In this document: piece after piece, positions 35,185 through 46,711 of the stretch
Layout of the letters: every line of letters begins with the position of its first letter
How positions within the stretch are numbered: position 1 is the stretch's first letter
DNA from: Sipunculus nudus
Lineage: Eukaryota; Annelida; Sipuncula; Golfingiida; Sipunculidae
Assembly (NCBI GenBank): GCA_026874595.1
Contig: CM049322.1
Span: 52,477,386-52,541,385 of the forward strand
DNA length: 64,000 nucleotides
Direction of reading: 5' to 3'
Notes under the pieces: generated by a model
Database searches by the model: none
Told to the model about the DNA's origin: nothing
The model's input: the letters and a program-made list of their open reading frames with translations, nothing else
Program-made: the position numbers and the translations under genes

Positions 35185-36755
35185 ACCAATTTTTAACTTT
35201 CCTGAATGTCTCCTCGTTCTTTTCTTTGAAAAAAAATGTTTATAAGCGCAACAAAATCGAGAGACTATATATGAAATGTTCGAAAAGTTAGATATCAGGC
35301 ATTTTTGAGCAGATAACAGCACATTTGGCCATTCAGAATAACAAAACCCAAGTTTGGTAAAAGACACCGTTTGGTAAAACGGTATGTCTATTAATTAGTA
35401 TTTATTATATATGGATTATTATGGATGCCAACCTCACAAGCCAGTTAGTGAGCCCTGTCAGACCCCTCTTTCCTCAGATAGCATCACATGTATGAATGCA
35501 AATATTATAAATCAAAGGTCACGAGAGTAGTCTCTTGTGCATAACAAACATATTAAGTGAAAGCAAACCTCACATGTCAGGCAGACCTCAAGTAGACCCC
35601 TCCTTCCTGAGATGCCATCACATATCCAGCAAGCACCACATGGAATTTGCGCCACCATACCACAGTTTAAATCATAAGCCATGTGGCCAACATCTGCGTT
35701 TTGTTTGCCGATGATATCTTCTGCAGTTTCTGATACTATAATCGCGGTATGCTTAAGTGACCAAATGACTGATTTAGCTTCCTATATATCTGGGTAAAAA
35801 ATCATCGAACTGGAATCATTCAAACAAACTTGAGAGAGCTTATTCCTGAGATAATTTTATAAAATATTAAGCAATTTGGCCGAAATGCAGTTTAGGCGTG
35901 GGGGAATTAAAGATTTGGTAGCTTTTTCCATGTAAATTGTAACCAATGCAACATATGTTCAATATGCGACGATTGATTTTAGATTGATGTTTGCACAAAA
36001 TTTTGTGATGCCTGCAACTGCCTGATTTTTTTAGACAGCATTGGTTCGCTTAGGCCTATACGATGCCTCTCCATTGCATGACCTCACATGTTTGCTAAAC
36101 AAATTGCACAGATGGACACTACACAGAAAAGGTTTGTAGGTTATGCCACCAATAATTGTTCCCATGTGACCCTATATATTATTATGCCGGTTTTCAGAAA
36201 GGTCTATTCATGGACAACAGATGAAACGAACGTGGCCACGGAGGCGAGAGTCCGAGAATCCAGAACTAGCTTATGCCGAGATTTTTTTCCTTGATTTAAC
36301 GTGTATAGGCGAAGAATTACAAAAAAAACATATATATATATATATAAAGATTTAACTCCACAGAGGTATGAAGTGTAGCCGTTTTCAGATACACGAAGTA
36401 TCTGATACAGCATAATAAAGGGGTCCATGTGTATCTTACTAAAGATAAATTGTTTCATGACCGAACGTATCGTCCTCATACAGAACGTTGACTGCAAGAT
36501 GATTACTCTTGTAGTGGTAAGAGTGACATGAATGTGCGTGTATATGTGTACATATATGTATGTGTTTACGATGAGGAGCATACGAGTGAAACCTGTTTTT
36601 TTTTTTTTTTTTTTTTGCTATTAATGTACATTTTAGGGTCCATGGGAATTTTCCTTTATAGACAGGTATGGCCAGTTGTCTCGGATATTTATTTAAATTG
36701 TTGTAGTGTTGTAGAGATAAAATTTTCACGAATGACATTCAAACCTCTGGGTGTT
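35185..36755. other. gene-free stretch with a repeat relic
   Basis: No gene was recognised. Positions about 36085-36160 (GCACAGATGGACACTAC and GTTTGTAGG-x-TATGCCACC) resemble part of the roughly 140-bp array at 37.73 kb. A poly-T tract lies at about 36597-36616. Confidence 0.45.
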
Positions 36756-36760
36756 CACTG

Positions 36761-37020
36761 GGCAGGGGCGGATCCAGGATTCAGGAAAGGAGGGTCCCAC
36801 CCTGGAGGACAAAGGAGTGGCAAGGACAAACCATAAAAAGTAGTTTGAGGACAACAGAACTCGCCGGTACGGGGCATTCAGAAAATCTTTGACCTTTCAC
36901 CCCCAAATTATATGTGGGATTCTAAACCCACATGCAATACATATGTGTAATATGAAAGCAATCTGGTAAGTGGTTGCCGAGTTATAACAAAAGTGAGTTA
37001 TAAAAAATTTCACCTGGGGT
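36761..37020 (+). repeat. possible hAT-like terminus and dispersed repeat
   Basis: CAGGGGCGGATCCAGGATTC near 36763 resembles a common hAT-type terminus, but no opposite end was found. Positions about 36885-37010 (GCAATACATATGTGTAATAT and following) match 45845-45915, so at least this part is a dispersed repeat. Confidence 0.35.
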
Positions 37021-37160
37021 GGCAGCAGAAATTTTGAGGGGATCTCGGCTTTTCGCTATTAAGCGTGTAATATAATTTATTGCTGTTTTTAGGCCGAAAT
37101 AATGCGCCCCCTCCCCTTCTCCATGCTCACTCAATATGACCCCTTGCAAGATGAATTGAA

Positions 37161-37247
37161 GCATGGTTCCCAGCCTGCCTTGCGCTACGCGCTACGCTCG
37201 CAGTGTTCCGTGAGAGTACGTAGCGCAAGGCAGATTGGGAACCATGC
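37161..37247. repeat. 87-bp inverted-repeat hairpin element
   Basis: The left arm, 37161-37189 (starting GCATGGTTCCCAGCCTGCC), pairs with the right arm, 37219-37247, at 27 of 29 positions across a 29-base spacer rich in GCTACG. The left arm recurs as a diverged single copy at about 59750-59778. It looks like a miniature inverted-repeat element or two facing element ends. No clear target duplication. Confidence 0.6.
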
Positions 37248-37475
37248 TACCTCATAACACAAGAGCTGAACAGAATTCTTAGGCCTACATTTGCCTGTGC
37301 CCATCATCCATGTCCTACTTAAATACTGACTTCTTAACACAGTTAAACCCTCTATATTTAAATATCAAATACTGTAATAAATTTGAATGTAGCTTCTTGG
37401 TTAGTAATTATTAAATAAAGGTGGTTCTTATGACATGAAATCCTTGTTTATTTATTCTACAAAACCGGGAAAGTA

Positions 37476-37960
37476 GGTGGCGCCACCTGTCTGGTTTACC
37501 AGAAAACTTTCCAAAATGGATGGACATGTCAAATTTCATACCAATAACTTGAACCATTCCTGAGATATGAGAAATTTCACAAACAGCAAAAATACCGATA
37601 AACGCCACGAGAAAAGGACTGCAGACGGCGCCAACAGCATTGTTAACGAGATGTAGGCGTTGAGGATCTATGAACATGCACAATTTCAACCCAATACATT
37701 GAAGAACCACTATGACGAACAGATGGCAAATGCACAGATAGACACTACGCTAACAGTTTTGTAGGTGGCGCCACAATTATGAGATGGAAAAATCCAAGAT
37801 CTATGGACAAGCAAACTATCAGCACGATACATTGAGCCACTCCTGTGATATGGGCTGTTATCTAAAAGAAGATTCATGACCATACTGGACAGAAAAGATT
37901 GCTGGTGGTGCCATCTTTCTTTGTTAGGCACAACAACATAGGTGAAGGAACAACTATGCT
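37476..37960 (+). repeat. array of about 140-bp units, each with a GGCGCC palindrome
   Basis: GGTGGCGCCACC (37476), GACGGCGCCAAC (37624), GGTGGCGCCACA (37764) and GGTGGTGCCATC (37904) are spaced by 148, 140 and 140 bp. The text between them also aligns (for example CAATTTCAACCCAATACATTG against CTATCAGCACGATACATTG). It differs from the 337-type unit yet shares the palindrome. Confidence 0.65.
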
Positions 37961-37979
37961 AGGTTTCGGAAAGATCAGT

Positions 37980-38725
37980 CCAGGGGTCTCAGCGGAGTTC
38001 TCTGGAAACTAACGCAGAATTTTTGTATCACATATTTAATTATTCTTGGGGGGGGGGGGGGTTCTTACGAATCTTATAGTTCTGAGGATATTAGTAACAG
38101 AGACCTAATTTCACGTTTCCAAAAGAGACTTTTCATGGGCCTCCCTGCATGTCGAGAGAGAAGATTCTAGGGCCTGTCGTTACGATTTAAGCCATGTTAA
38201 CAGATGACCACTTCATTTGAAGGTCTCAAAAATAGAGAAAAAAATTCGTTAAAATCGAAAAAATACAGGTGGCGCCACCAGACTGCAGAAACTGATGAAA
38301 CATTCCTAGATCAAATTCTATGCAAGAATCATGGTGATCAGTGCAATAGCTGTTCTGATACTTGAGCTTTTGTATCAAATTTTCCATTTATCTGGGGGTA
38401 CTTCGGAGCCCCATAGCTCAGAGGTTATGAGAAACAGAGACCTAATTTCAGGTTTCCAAGGAGATTTTGTGATGGACCTCCCTGGATGTCAAGTTAGAAG
38501 ATTCCAGGTCCAGCGGTTACGATTTGTGACCTGTTAACAGATTACAGCTTCTTTGAAGGTATCAACAATAGAGAAAAAAAACGTAAAAATTAGAATACAG
38601 GTGGCGCCACCAGTTTGCTGTAAGTGACGGAACACTGCATGGTCAATATTCATGCAAAGGATCATGGTGATCAATGCAGTACTTATTCAGATACTGAAGC
38701 TTTTGTATCAATTTTTTTCTACCTA
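37980..38725 (+). repeat. 337-type units, two palindromes
   Basis: Exact GGTGGCGCCACC occurs at 38268 and 38600, spaced 332 bp, with the usual landmarks. A partial unit precedes them with a G homopolymer near 38047-38060. No hairpin tail: the array gives way to the LINE region. Confidence 0.7.
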
Positions 38726-38803
38726 TTTGGGGCTGTTAAATAATAATCCTTGAGACTCCAAGCTGGAGTCTAATTTTCCTTAATTACTTATAAGTGGTTC
38801 GGG

Positions 38804-39170
38804 ATAAGTGGAGTTGATACAATTATCTGACGACAGATGGCAGCACTTATATTACCTTTTCAGCGTGTGTTGATAAATGTCATACGCGATTGTAAAAATT
38901 ATCCAGTACGCGTAACAATGCTGTGTTCGTTTACTTGTGTATTGTAATCCTTACACACATATAAAAAAAACTGTTGGAATTTTTTTTTCATTTTTTTATT
39001 TATTATCTTTGTTACTTCAATTGTACTATCAGTTCACTTATAACGCATATGCATCACCAAGGTTAAGATAAAGTCAGGCTCATACACTTATCTGATGGTA
39101 GATGGCAGCACTTACATTGCATTGCCATTTCATCGTGTGATACTTACCTGGCACGGGGGACACCGTTTCT
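38804..39170 (+). promoter_or_regulatory. LINE 5' region with repeated monomers
   Basis: CTGACGACAGATGGCAGCAC at about 38826 and CTGATGGTAGATGGCAGCAC at about 39092 lie about 265 bp apart inside longer similar stretches. Tandem 5' monomers often serve as internal promoters in LINEs, so this may be the old promoter (inference). Confidence 0.4.
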
Positions 39171-39179
39171 CCGGTTCAA

Positions 39180-40353
39180 GTGAGTGTTTCTTCATCGTTC
39201 TCGATGCCACCTCCCACTAAGCCATGGGGGGGGGGGGGGGGGAGGGGGGACTCAGCGCCCCCTCCCAGGGTCAGTAACCTCCACCACTCTGGGACGTCGT
39301 GTGTATGTGATCACGCATTTAGTACCTCACAAGTCAACGCTGCTATGAAAGAAATATCTGACTTCTACGCGGAGAGTCTGAGAGCGGCTCATTCGATATC
39401 GCCGACAACGTTTCAATTAGTATTTACCAGTTGTCAAGTAGCCGAAGTGGTCGGCATGGAAAGCGTCCAGTGCTTAGGGGTATCGCTCGAAACGTCGCTT
39501 GCTGACTCCAAAAGACCTGTGTGGGTGTCACTTCGAGGATTGCCCATGAATGTTTCCAATGACGATATCACAGATGCTTTAAAGGAATACGCCAGAGCAC
39601 TGAAAGGATGTCGCAATAAGATGTGGCCAGAGACTCAGCTGAAGATGCTCGACCAAGAGCTCTCATGCTCGTTACCTCAGACTTACTGGATCGTATGCAG
39701 TTTTTCGAAGGTGGCATCCGGTATGTAGCGTATATTCGTCACCGCGGGAAGATACAAACATGCTTCCGGTGTAAACAAAGAGACTGCACCGACCTGATCG
39801 CTGAGTATCCTAGAAACTTATCTGAACGACATATTGAATCCGAACATGCTGAGGAATCTGCACAAGCCCCTGTTGTAGGTCCGCTGCTAGCTCCTGAGGT
39901 CAATATACTCACCGATACTGAAGCTGATTCCGATCCCTTTCCAGCTCTGACGATTGTAGAATCCCCTGAAAGAGGAAACGTCGAAAACCTGAAAGAGAAA
40001 AAGAAAAAGTTAAACAGACATCAAGACCAAAACGAATTTTACCGCTGTCTCCGGCCGATACTTCGGAACAACTTACAGTGAGAAAGAAGCCACATAAACA
40101 CGCGGTGATGGATCAACCGGTACCTGCGTTCCATTCGCCGATGCCGCCCCTTATCCCAGCAAGATCGTCGACGCCGATGCCTGTGCCGAAATCGTCTACG
40201 ACTTCATCGTCTCTTGGTGATGCCACATTTACTTTGCCGGGTACCCAGATGACGACACAGAAACGCCCCCCGACTACGGATTCGGATGATTCGCTCACAG
40301 TCGACACGCCGCACGATTCTGGAACACGAACTGATTTAACCATATGTAGTTAA
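39180..40353 (+). pseudogene. LINE ORF1 (nucleic-acid-binding protein), frameshifted
   Basis: Three overlapping forward frames (39180-39728, 39623-40081, 40078-40353) together give a protein with an N-terminal Pro/Gly-rich segment, a central part with PVWVSLRGLPMNVSNDDIT (RRM-like in style), a truncated zinc knuckle (CFRCKQRDCTD, about 39760), and a Pro/Ser/Thr-rich end. In Tx1/L1-type elements ORF1 packages the RNA. The frame changes near 39625-39720 and at 40080 are decay. A G homopolymer (39226-39242) lies in the N-terminal Gly stretch and is prone to length change. Confidence 0.65.
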
Positions 40354-40385
40354 CCTTTCAGCTGTACATTCTCATCATATGTCTA

Positions 40386-43300
40386 TTATTCAGTATTTCC
40401 ACTTTAAACATTAGAGGACTTGGTGACCAGGGTAAGCAAGACTCTGTTTTACACTTTATTAAAGAACACAATACAGGTTCTAGCTATTCAGGAAAATATT
40501 AATTTCTGATGACCTTGATAAAATCGCTAAATCATGGGGAGGGCAATTTTACTGTATTAATGCTGTAGCAAGACACCATGGAACTACCATATCGATTTCA
40601 AATACAATAGGTGCAGAGGTGGTCGAGTATAAAGCAGACAGCTGTGGACGCATTGTAAGTATAATTTTTCATATTGGTCAATTACAGTTTAATGTTATCA
40701 ATGTCTATTGCCCTGCAAAAAAAGAGAAAGACGTTTGTTTATCAAAGATATATCCGATTATATACTCTCAAAGGACATAATAAAATCTCCTGTCATAATA
40801 TTGGGGGATTTTAATTTCATTGAAAATATTACAAAAGCTAAAAAAGGAGGCAGCTCTTCTTTAAGAGACTGTCTCATTGGTATAAACGAAATGAATGAAA
40901 TTAAAGATAAATTCATGCTTATAGATACTTACCGTACACTTAATCCGGATCAAGGACGCTATACATATCACGGTACAAACTTTAATGTGCATACTAGAAT
41001 TGATCGTATATATGAGGCGTTTGATTGAAGTTGAACATCGTTTTATAATAAGAAATATTCTATCAGGTCATGATTGTGTTACTGCAACAATTGAACGAAA
41101 TAATGTGAAAAGAGGGCCTGGGTTTTGGCAGTTCAACTCATAAATACTTTCAGACAGTACATATAACGAGACTATCATAGAGTTTTGGAAATATTGGCAA
41201 ACACAACAGATGTATTATAAAGATCTTTTATATTGGTGGGATAATAAAGGTAAAAGAAATCACACGAAGCTATTGTAAAGATCAGGTCAAGGCCGAACGT
41301 CGTCTCCGGTCAAACTTGGAAATTCGTTACAACGAAGAATTACTCAAACATGTACAAGGTACAAATGGTAATGTGCACACACTCCTCAGTTTAAAGAATC
41401 AACTTTAATCATTTCAAGAAAAAGAATCCAGGGCAGCAGCTATCCCTGTAAAATCGACTATAGAGAGAAAGGTGAGCGCGTGACTATTTTTTTTTTACCG
41501 GGTTGGAAAAACAAAGAGGTGTTCAGCGGAGCGTAGAAGGGTTGAAAGACAGCGAGGGCCGGGTGCATTAGATATAGAGGGGTTAATGAGTACAGGAGTC
41601 TCCTTTTATAAAGAGCTTTACAAACGAGAGATTACAGATCCGAGAGCGGAAAATTTCTTTTTGTCAAAAGAAAGAGAGAAACTTTCGGTAACAGACTCTG
41701 ATTTTTGTGAGGGAGAAATTACCTTGGAGGAAGCCACTAGGGCGAAAAAAGAGTGTAAAACGGACAAAAGCCCGGTGATAGATGGCCTTTCATGCGAATT
41801 TTATCGGCATTTTTGGGTTCTACTGGGGCCAGTCTTAGTTAATGTTTTTAATTATTCCTTCCGTAATGGTCAATTGTGTTTATCCCAAAGACGAGGTATT
41901 ATATCGATGATTTTTAAAAAAGGTGACCGGCTTCTTCTTAAGAATTGGCGACCCATTAATTTACTAAATGTAGACTATAAGACACAACAAAATGTTTGGG
42001 CAATCGTTTAAAGTCGGTTTTACATACTATTATAGAAAATGATCAGACATGTTCTGTAAAAGGCAGATCAATTTTTCAGACTGCTACCTTGATTAGAGAT
42101 GTCATAAATTATATGAAATTAAAAAAAAATTACCTGGTGCGTTGATATGTATTGATCAGGAAAAGGCAATTGACAGATTAGAATGGAATTTTATGTTTAA
42201 TTGTTTAGAGGGTCTTGGTTTTGCGAAGGACTTCATTTCGTGGATTAAGTTGTGTTATAAAGATGTGCAAAATTGTTTAAAAATTAATGGTAAGTTTCTT
42301 CCTTTTTTAACGTGTACAGAGGCACCAGACAGGGGTGCCCTTTAAGTCCATTGCTATATGTTGTTGTGGCAGAATATTTATCAAATGCAATACGTAAAGA
42401 TAATGATATTAAAGGAATTATGTTACGAGAAAAAAGAGATAAAAATCGCACAGTATGCAGACGACACCACCTTATTTGTCTCAGATAATGCTTCAATATA
42501 CCGATGTTTTAATGTTTTATCTATATTTCTGGATGCTTCGAGGTCGAAGGTTAAAAAAGTGAGGGACTATGGTTGGGGAGTTTTGTGGGAAGGGAGGCCA
42601 GACCACGTGATATCGTCTTGACAAGTCAGTATGTTAAGGTTTTGTGGTACTATTTAGGGAATGAAGATTCTAGTAAGTTAAATTGGGATCCAAAGATAAA
42701 GAAATTTCAAAACATTTTATACCACAAAGAGAGCTAACATATACCGGAAAAGTCGTGATCACAAATTCAATTGTCTCAAGTATAATTTGGTATGTTTCTT
42801 ATGTTATTTATATGCCCTTATGGGTGTCTGTAAAACTTGATAAGCTTCTGATAGATTTTATTTGGGATAGAAGACATCTGGTTAGGAAAGAGGTAATATG
42901 GTTACCTAGAGATCGAGGTGGATTAAATTTAATAAAATTGAAGTTCAAAGAGCGAAGTTGCTCTTCCAATGTTTAAATACTGAACACAAATATCGAATTT
43001 TAACAAAATATTTCATTTGAATATAAAAGGAGTTATGCTGGGCAAAGATATCCTAAAATGTAAGTTCCAGGTCAACTGTAGAAATTGTAAAAATCAGCCA
43101 TTAGTTTATATATATGCACTTTAGGCTTGTAAGAAACTTGGTATTGTTGCTAGATATGACACTATAAATAAAAGTACTGTATTAGATAATTACTTATTTT
43201 TAAAATGTCGCATTGTGGATAAAGAGGATAAACCATTTTTATTAAAGATTTTATCATTAAAGGTTGTAAACAAGTTAAACATATATGGAATAGAAGGCTA

Positions 43301-44158
43301 GGATATTTTATGAGGTTCCAGGATATTGTGTCTCTTTTTAATGTTCCAGATACTAGTTGGTGTAAAAAGAAATATGATGAATTGGTTAAATGTTTTCCAT
43401 TTGAGTGGGTTACTCTTCTGAGAAAAGGACGTGAAACTGGTTTTACTTTAGTTTATGGTATAGATCTTGGGGAAAAGTAAATTTAAAGAACCATCTGAGT
43501 TTTCATTAAAGTTTTTATATAGACGTATACTTGGGGATATACCCCCAAATGTATGGATAAATGGAAAAAAAAGTTTTATAAAGTGATTTAGAAGTTAAAT
43601 ATTTTTTTGACAGATGTTTTAAGAATATAAATGATCGTTACCAGATGGACGTAAATTGGAAATTTTTACATTTAGAAGTACCAGCCAGAGACTTTCTATT
43701 ACGCTGTAAACTTTCAGATACTGATTTGTGTCACGTATGTAATCGGAAAGAAAATAACTTGCATTTATTTTCAGATTGCACTGTTGCATTTAAGATTTGG
43801 AAAGATGTTAAACCTATTTTCAATAAAATTGCAGGTAGATTAGTAAATTTAAATTTATATGCCGTATGTTTTGGGTTCAGTCATAAGCAACAGGTTCTCT
43901 AGGAACAGGAAATCTTGCTACGAGACGTTTTGTTACTTACAGCTAAATATATGTTATGGAGTAATAGGAATAAGAGTATTGAATCTAAACCTTTGAATAA
44001 GATGTTTCTTTAAAATGTAGTTATTAATAGAATAAAACAAGAACATCTATCGAGTGTACATAAAGATAAATGTCATAAAGAGAGATTTAGAAAAATATGG
44101 TGTCACAATGAGGCATTATGTAAAGTTGACGATAATTTTGATTTATATGTTTTGATTT
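40386..44158 (+). pseudogene. LINE ORF2 (endonuclease-reverse transcriptase), broken
   Basis: The endonuclease begins with STLNIRGLGDQGK (about 40393) and has ILGDFN (about 40798) and a conserved IDRIYEAFD end (about 41000-41028). The reverse transcriptase shows KNWRPINLLNVDYK (about 41940), CIDQEKAIDRLEWNF (about 42145), RQG-like text broken near 42330, and YADD at 42454-42465. A C-terminal zinc knuckle (CHVC...HLFSDC, from 43729) follows, and the frame ends near 44158. Many frameshifts and in-frame stops (near 40500, 41030-41580, 42010, 42345, 42980-43640) rule out activity. It is recognised as L1/Tx1-like from order and motifs; the exact family is not set. Confidence 0.8.
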
Positions 44159-44935
44159 AGTTTAGTAGGTGGGGAAAGAGAGAGCACTTTGAGAATATTG
44201 TATCTGGTTAAATTAGCTGAATGAGCAAATGTCCATATTTCATATTTCCTATATGCTTATGTATTATTTTGTAGAGATAGCTGCATGTATATTTTAACTA
44301 TACAACTTTGGTAATAGAGGTTTGGGTTAGCCACTCAGAGTGTAAGGCTTGTGTTTATGCATCCAGGGATGGGCTTCGGTTATATTTCAGATGAGGAATT
44401 GATGGTATAATTTCGCTTATGTCTGGTTGATTATATGGTTTCATTTTCAGGTGTTAGGAAAAGTTAACTAATGTTATATTTAGATATATTTCTTTTTCAG
44501 GACTTATTGTTGATTGGACCAGGAGTGCTAGTAGGTAACTATATATATATTTGAACGGTTTTGTCATGTAAGACTTTTGTGTAGATTTCTCCTTTTGACT
44601 TGCATTAAGTTTAGTTACATAGGTATATGCTAAGTCTGTAATTTGATGACGCATGTTTGTTTTTCTATTGTTACATGTACGTCTGGCTAGTAATTGGATT
44701 CTCTGCATTTTTGGGTTTATTGCTTTTTTTGTTTGTTCGTATGAATTTTTATTTTAGCTTTAAGTTCGTCCTCAACTAGGTGTAAAGGTAGAAGTAAATC
44801 TGTAATCTAAGGGTGTGTATTTATATGTACGTGGATTAGTAATTTGGGTTTTATTTTTATTCTATTTTGGTTTATTTATTTAGTTTGCATGATTTCGTTC
44901 AGACCAAGTATGTTACTATATATTCATGAAGGTAT

Positions 44936-44937
<2 letters not shown>

Positions 44938-44975
<38 letters not shown>
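44938..44975. repeat. (CA)n(TA)n microsatellite
   Basis: About 27 bases of CA then a short TA run in the LINE 3' region. Confidence 0.9.
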
Positions 44976-45134
44976 TTTCTGAATAGTAACAATTGATTGT
45001 GGATGTATTTGTATTGGTTATACGAACACGTACATGTGTAAAATATCATGATTTTAATAAACAATATAAAAAATTCGTGTGTTTGTAAATCTGCCCTGCG
45101 CATGTGTGTTAGTTAAAGAGTTCATTGTTATCCA

Positions 45135-45292
45135 GGACACGTTACAATGCTATTTTCATTTATTATTATATGTAAGCCTTGCACACATATTTGCAAACTG
45201 TTGGATTTTTTTTAATTTATTACCTTATGTACCAATTTGTTACTTTAGTTGTACTATCAGTTGAATAATAACACGTGCATCACCAAGGTTAA
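45135..45292 (+). repeat. direct repeat of the LINE 5' region
   Basis: It aligns with about 38905-39068. Shared text includes TTATCCAG-x-ACACG/ACGCG, CAATGCT, CTTACACACAT/CTTGCACACAT, AACTGTTGGA, TTGTACTATCAGTT and GCATCACCAAGGTTAAG. It lies just beyond the likely LINE 3' end. Confidence 0.7.
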
Positions 45293-45394
45293 GCACCACA
45301 ATTTATAATGAAATGTTATTTGATTATATGGTTCTATGGGCCGAAGGCCTATATACTTGAATAAAACTATTATTATTATATTATTTATCAATTT
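45293..45394. other. short AT-rich gap
   Basis: Nothing recognised. Confidence 0.5.
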
Positions 45395-45615
45395 TTTATT
45401 ATTCTAGGGGCACTTATGAGACCCATAACTCGGAGAATATGGGTAACAGAGACCTAATTTCAGGTTTCCAAGGAGATTTTTCATGGACCTCCCTGGATGT
45501 CAAGCTAGGAGATTCCAGGTCCAGCGGTTACGATTTGTGTCCTGTTAACGCACGGCCAGACGGACAAAGAGTGATCGCTATAGCTCAGATGACTTTCAGT
45601 CAGCTGAGCTAAAAA
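45395..45615 (+). repeat. distal half of a 337-type unit with intact hairpin
   Basis: Landmarks GAGACCTAATTTCAGG, CCTCCCTGGATGTCAAG and GGTTACGATTTGTGTCCTG lead to a short ACGG block and hairpin 45581-45611 (14-base arms, loop TTC), then GCTAAAAA. Confidence 0.75.
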
Positions 45616-45779
45616 TTTGTTCGTTAGGAGCTAATTACTAGCCCAAAAATTAAAATAGGGGAACAGGTTTAATAGCTGTGCTGGGTATTGTCACTGTTCA
45701 CCAGTGTACTTAATTTAATTTAAATATCTTCATCTGCAATGGAGTAATGAGCCAACAAAAAAGCTTCAATCTGACTTCT

Positions 45780-45970
45780 TCATGAACACCACGGACCTGT
45801 GACTTTGACCTTTGGATCCTCAAATCATAACAGGGACTCCCTAACTCCCTATATGCAATACATAAGTGTAATATAAAAGCACTCGGGTAAGGGTTGCGAA
45901 GTTAACAGAAACCTGGGGTGTCTACGGATGACGTCGACGCTGACGAGTTGACGTCGACGCTGACGAGTCG
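45780..45970. repeat. dispersed repeat with a 20-bp CpG-rich tandem
   Basis: Positions 45845-45915 match 36885-37010. Directly after, TGACGTCGACGCTGACGAGT is repeated twice in tandem (about 45927-45968), then starts a third time. The tandem is rich in CpG and in short palindromes (GACGTC, GTCGAC). Confidence 0.6.
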
Positions 45971-46711
45971 ACGCCGGGGGTACTGTGTAAGCTCTCCTGA
46001 ACTTCATTTCGCTCTCCGTTAATACTTGTTTGAAAATCTAATTCCTTCCATTACTTTGTCATATTTTAAATTAACTATGGCTCATTTTCTCCCTCTTCTG
46101 GATGACATGGTTTAGTCCACGCCCTCCACTATGTGTCACTTTTTCAGTATGTCTGTCTGTTTTACAGTTGTCCATAATTTCCCCTTCTTGTTGGTTCTTG
46201 CGTCTTGCATATAGCTTCTTCGTTTTTGCAGGAATTACTTTTGTAACTTACCCATATCCTATAACGGAACATTTTCCGGAAGCCGTATGTGTATTCTTTA
46301 AATAGGTTGAAGTTCAAGGTCAGGATCGTCAAAATATACCAAAAGCACCTTTCTACAAAACTTTCCACAATATTTGTCCTTTTTCCACATAATCCTGTCA
46401 ATATTTGTCCTATCTTCACAAGCAATGGCACGTTTTTTTTCCATATCATTTTCGGCAAGCGCCCGACCTCTTGTCGTCTAGTTTATACGATTGACACTTC
46501 TCGCATGATTGGTATATACGACGTAATTATAATACATAGCTGACATCGTATATCACGATTATATGTATAATGGCATGAAGGTCCCCCTCCCCCCTGATTA
46601 CTTTTATATCAATCAATTGACGGGAAACCGTAAAAACAAGAACCCTTTGATTTCGTTCTTTTATGTGATACAGGTGTCTCCTTTATTGTGCGCTGATTAC
46701 ATTCTGTTTCG

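Larger units (their letters stand above)
38804..45075 (+). mobile_element. decayed Tx1/L1-like non-LTR retrotransposon
   Basis: The order is: 5' region with two diverged monomers of about 265 bp, ORF1 (39180-40353), ORF2 with endonuclease, reverse transcriptase and C-terminal zinc knuckle (about 40386-44158), then a 3' region with a CA/TA microsatellite (44938-44975) and AATAAA near 45056. ORF1 with a zinc knuckle and an ORF2 of endonuclease plus reverse transcriptase fit the L1/Tx1 lineage. Frameshifts and stops throughout show it is inactive. The 5' boundary is uncertain. A block of about 160 bp in the 5' region recurs just after the 3' end (45135-45292). Confidence 0.75.

Noticed and set aside
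41586-43902. A functional reverse transcriptase gene
   Set aside because: Motifs are clear but many frameshifts and stops split ORF2; it is a fossil.
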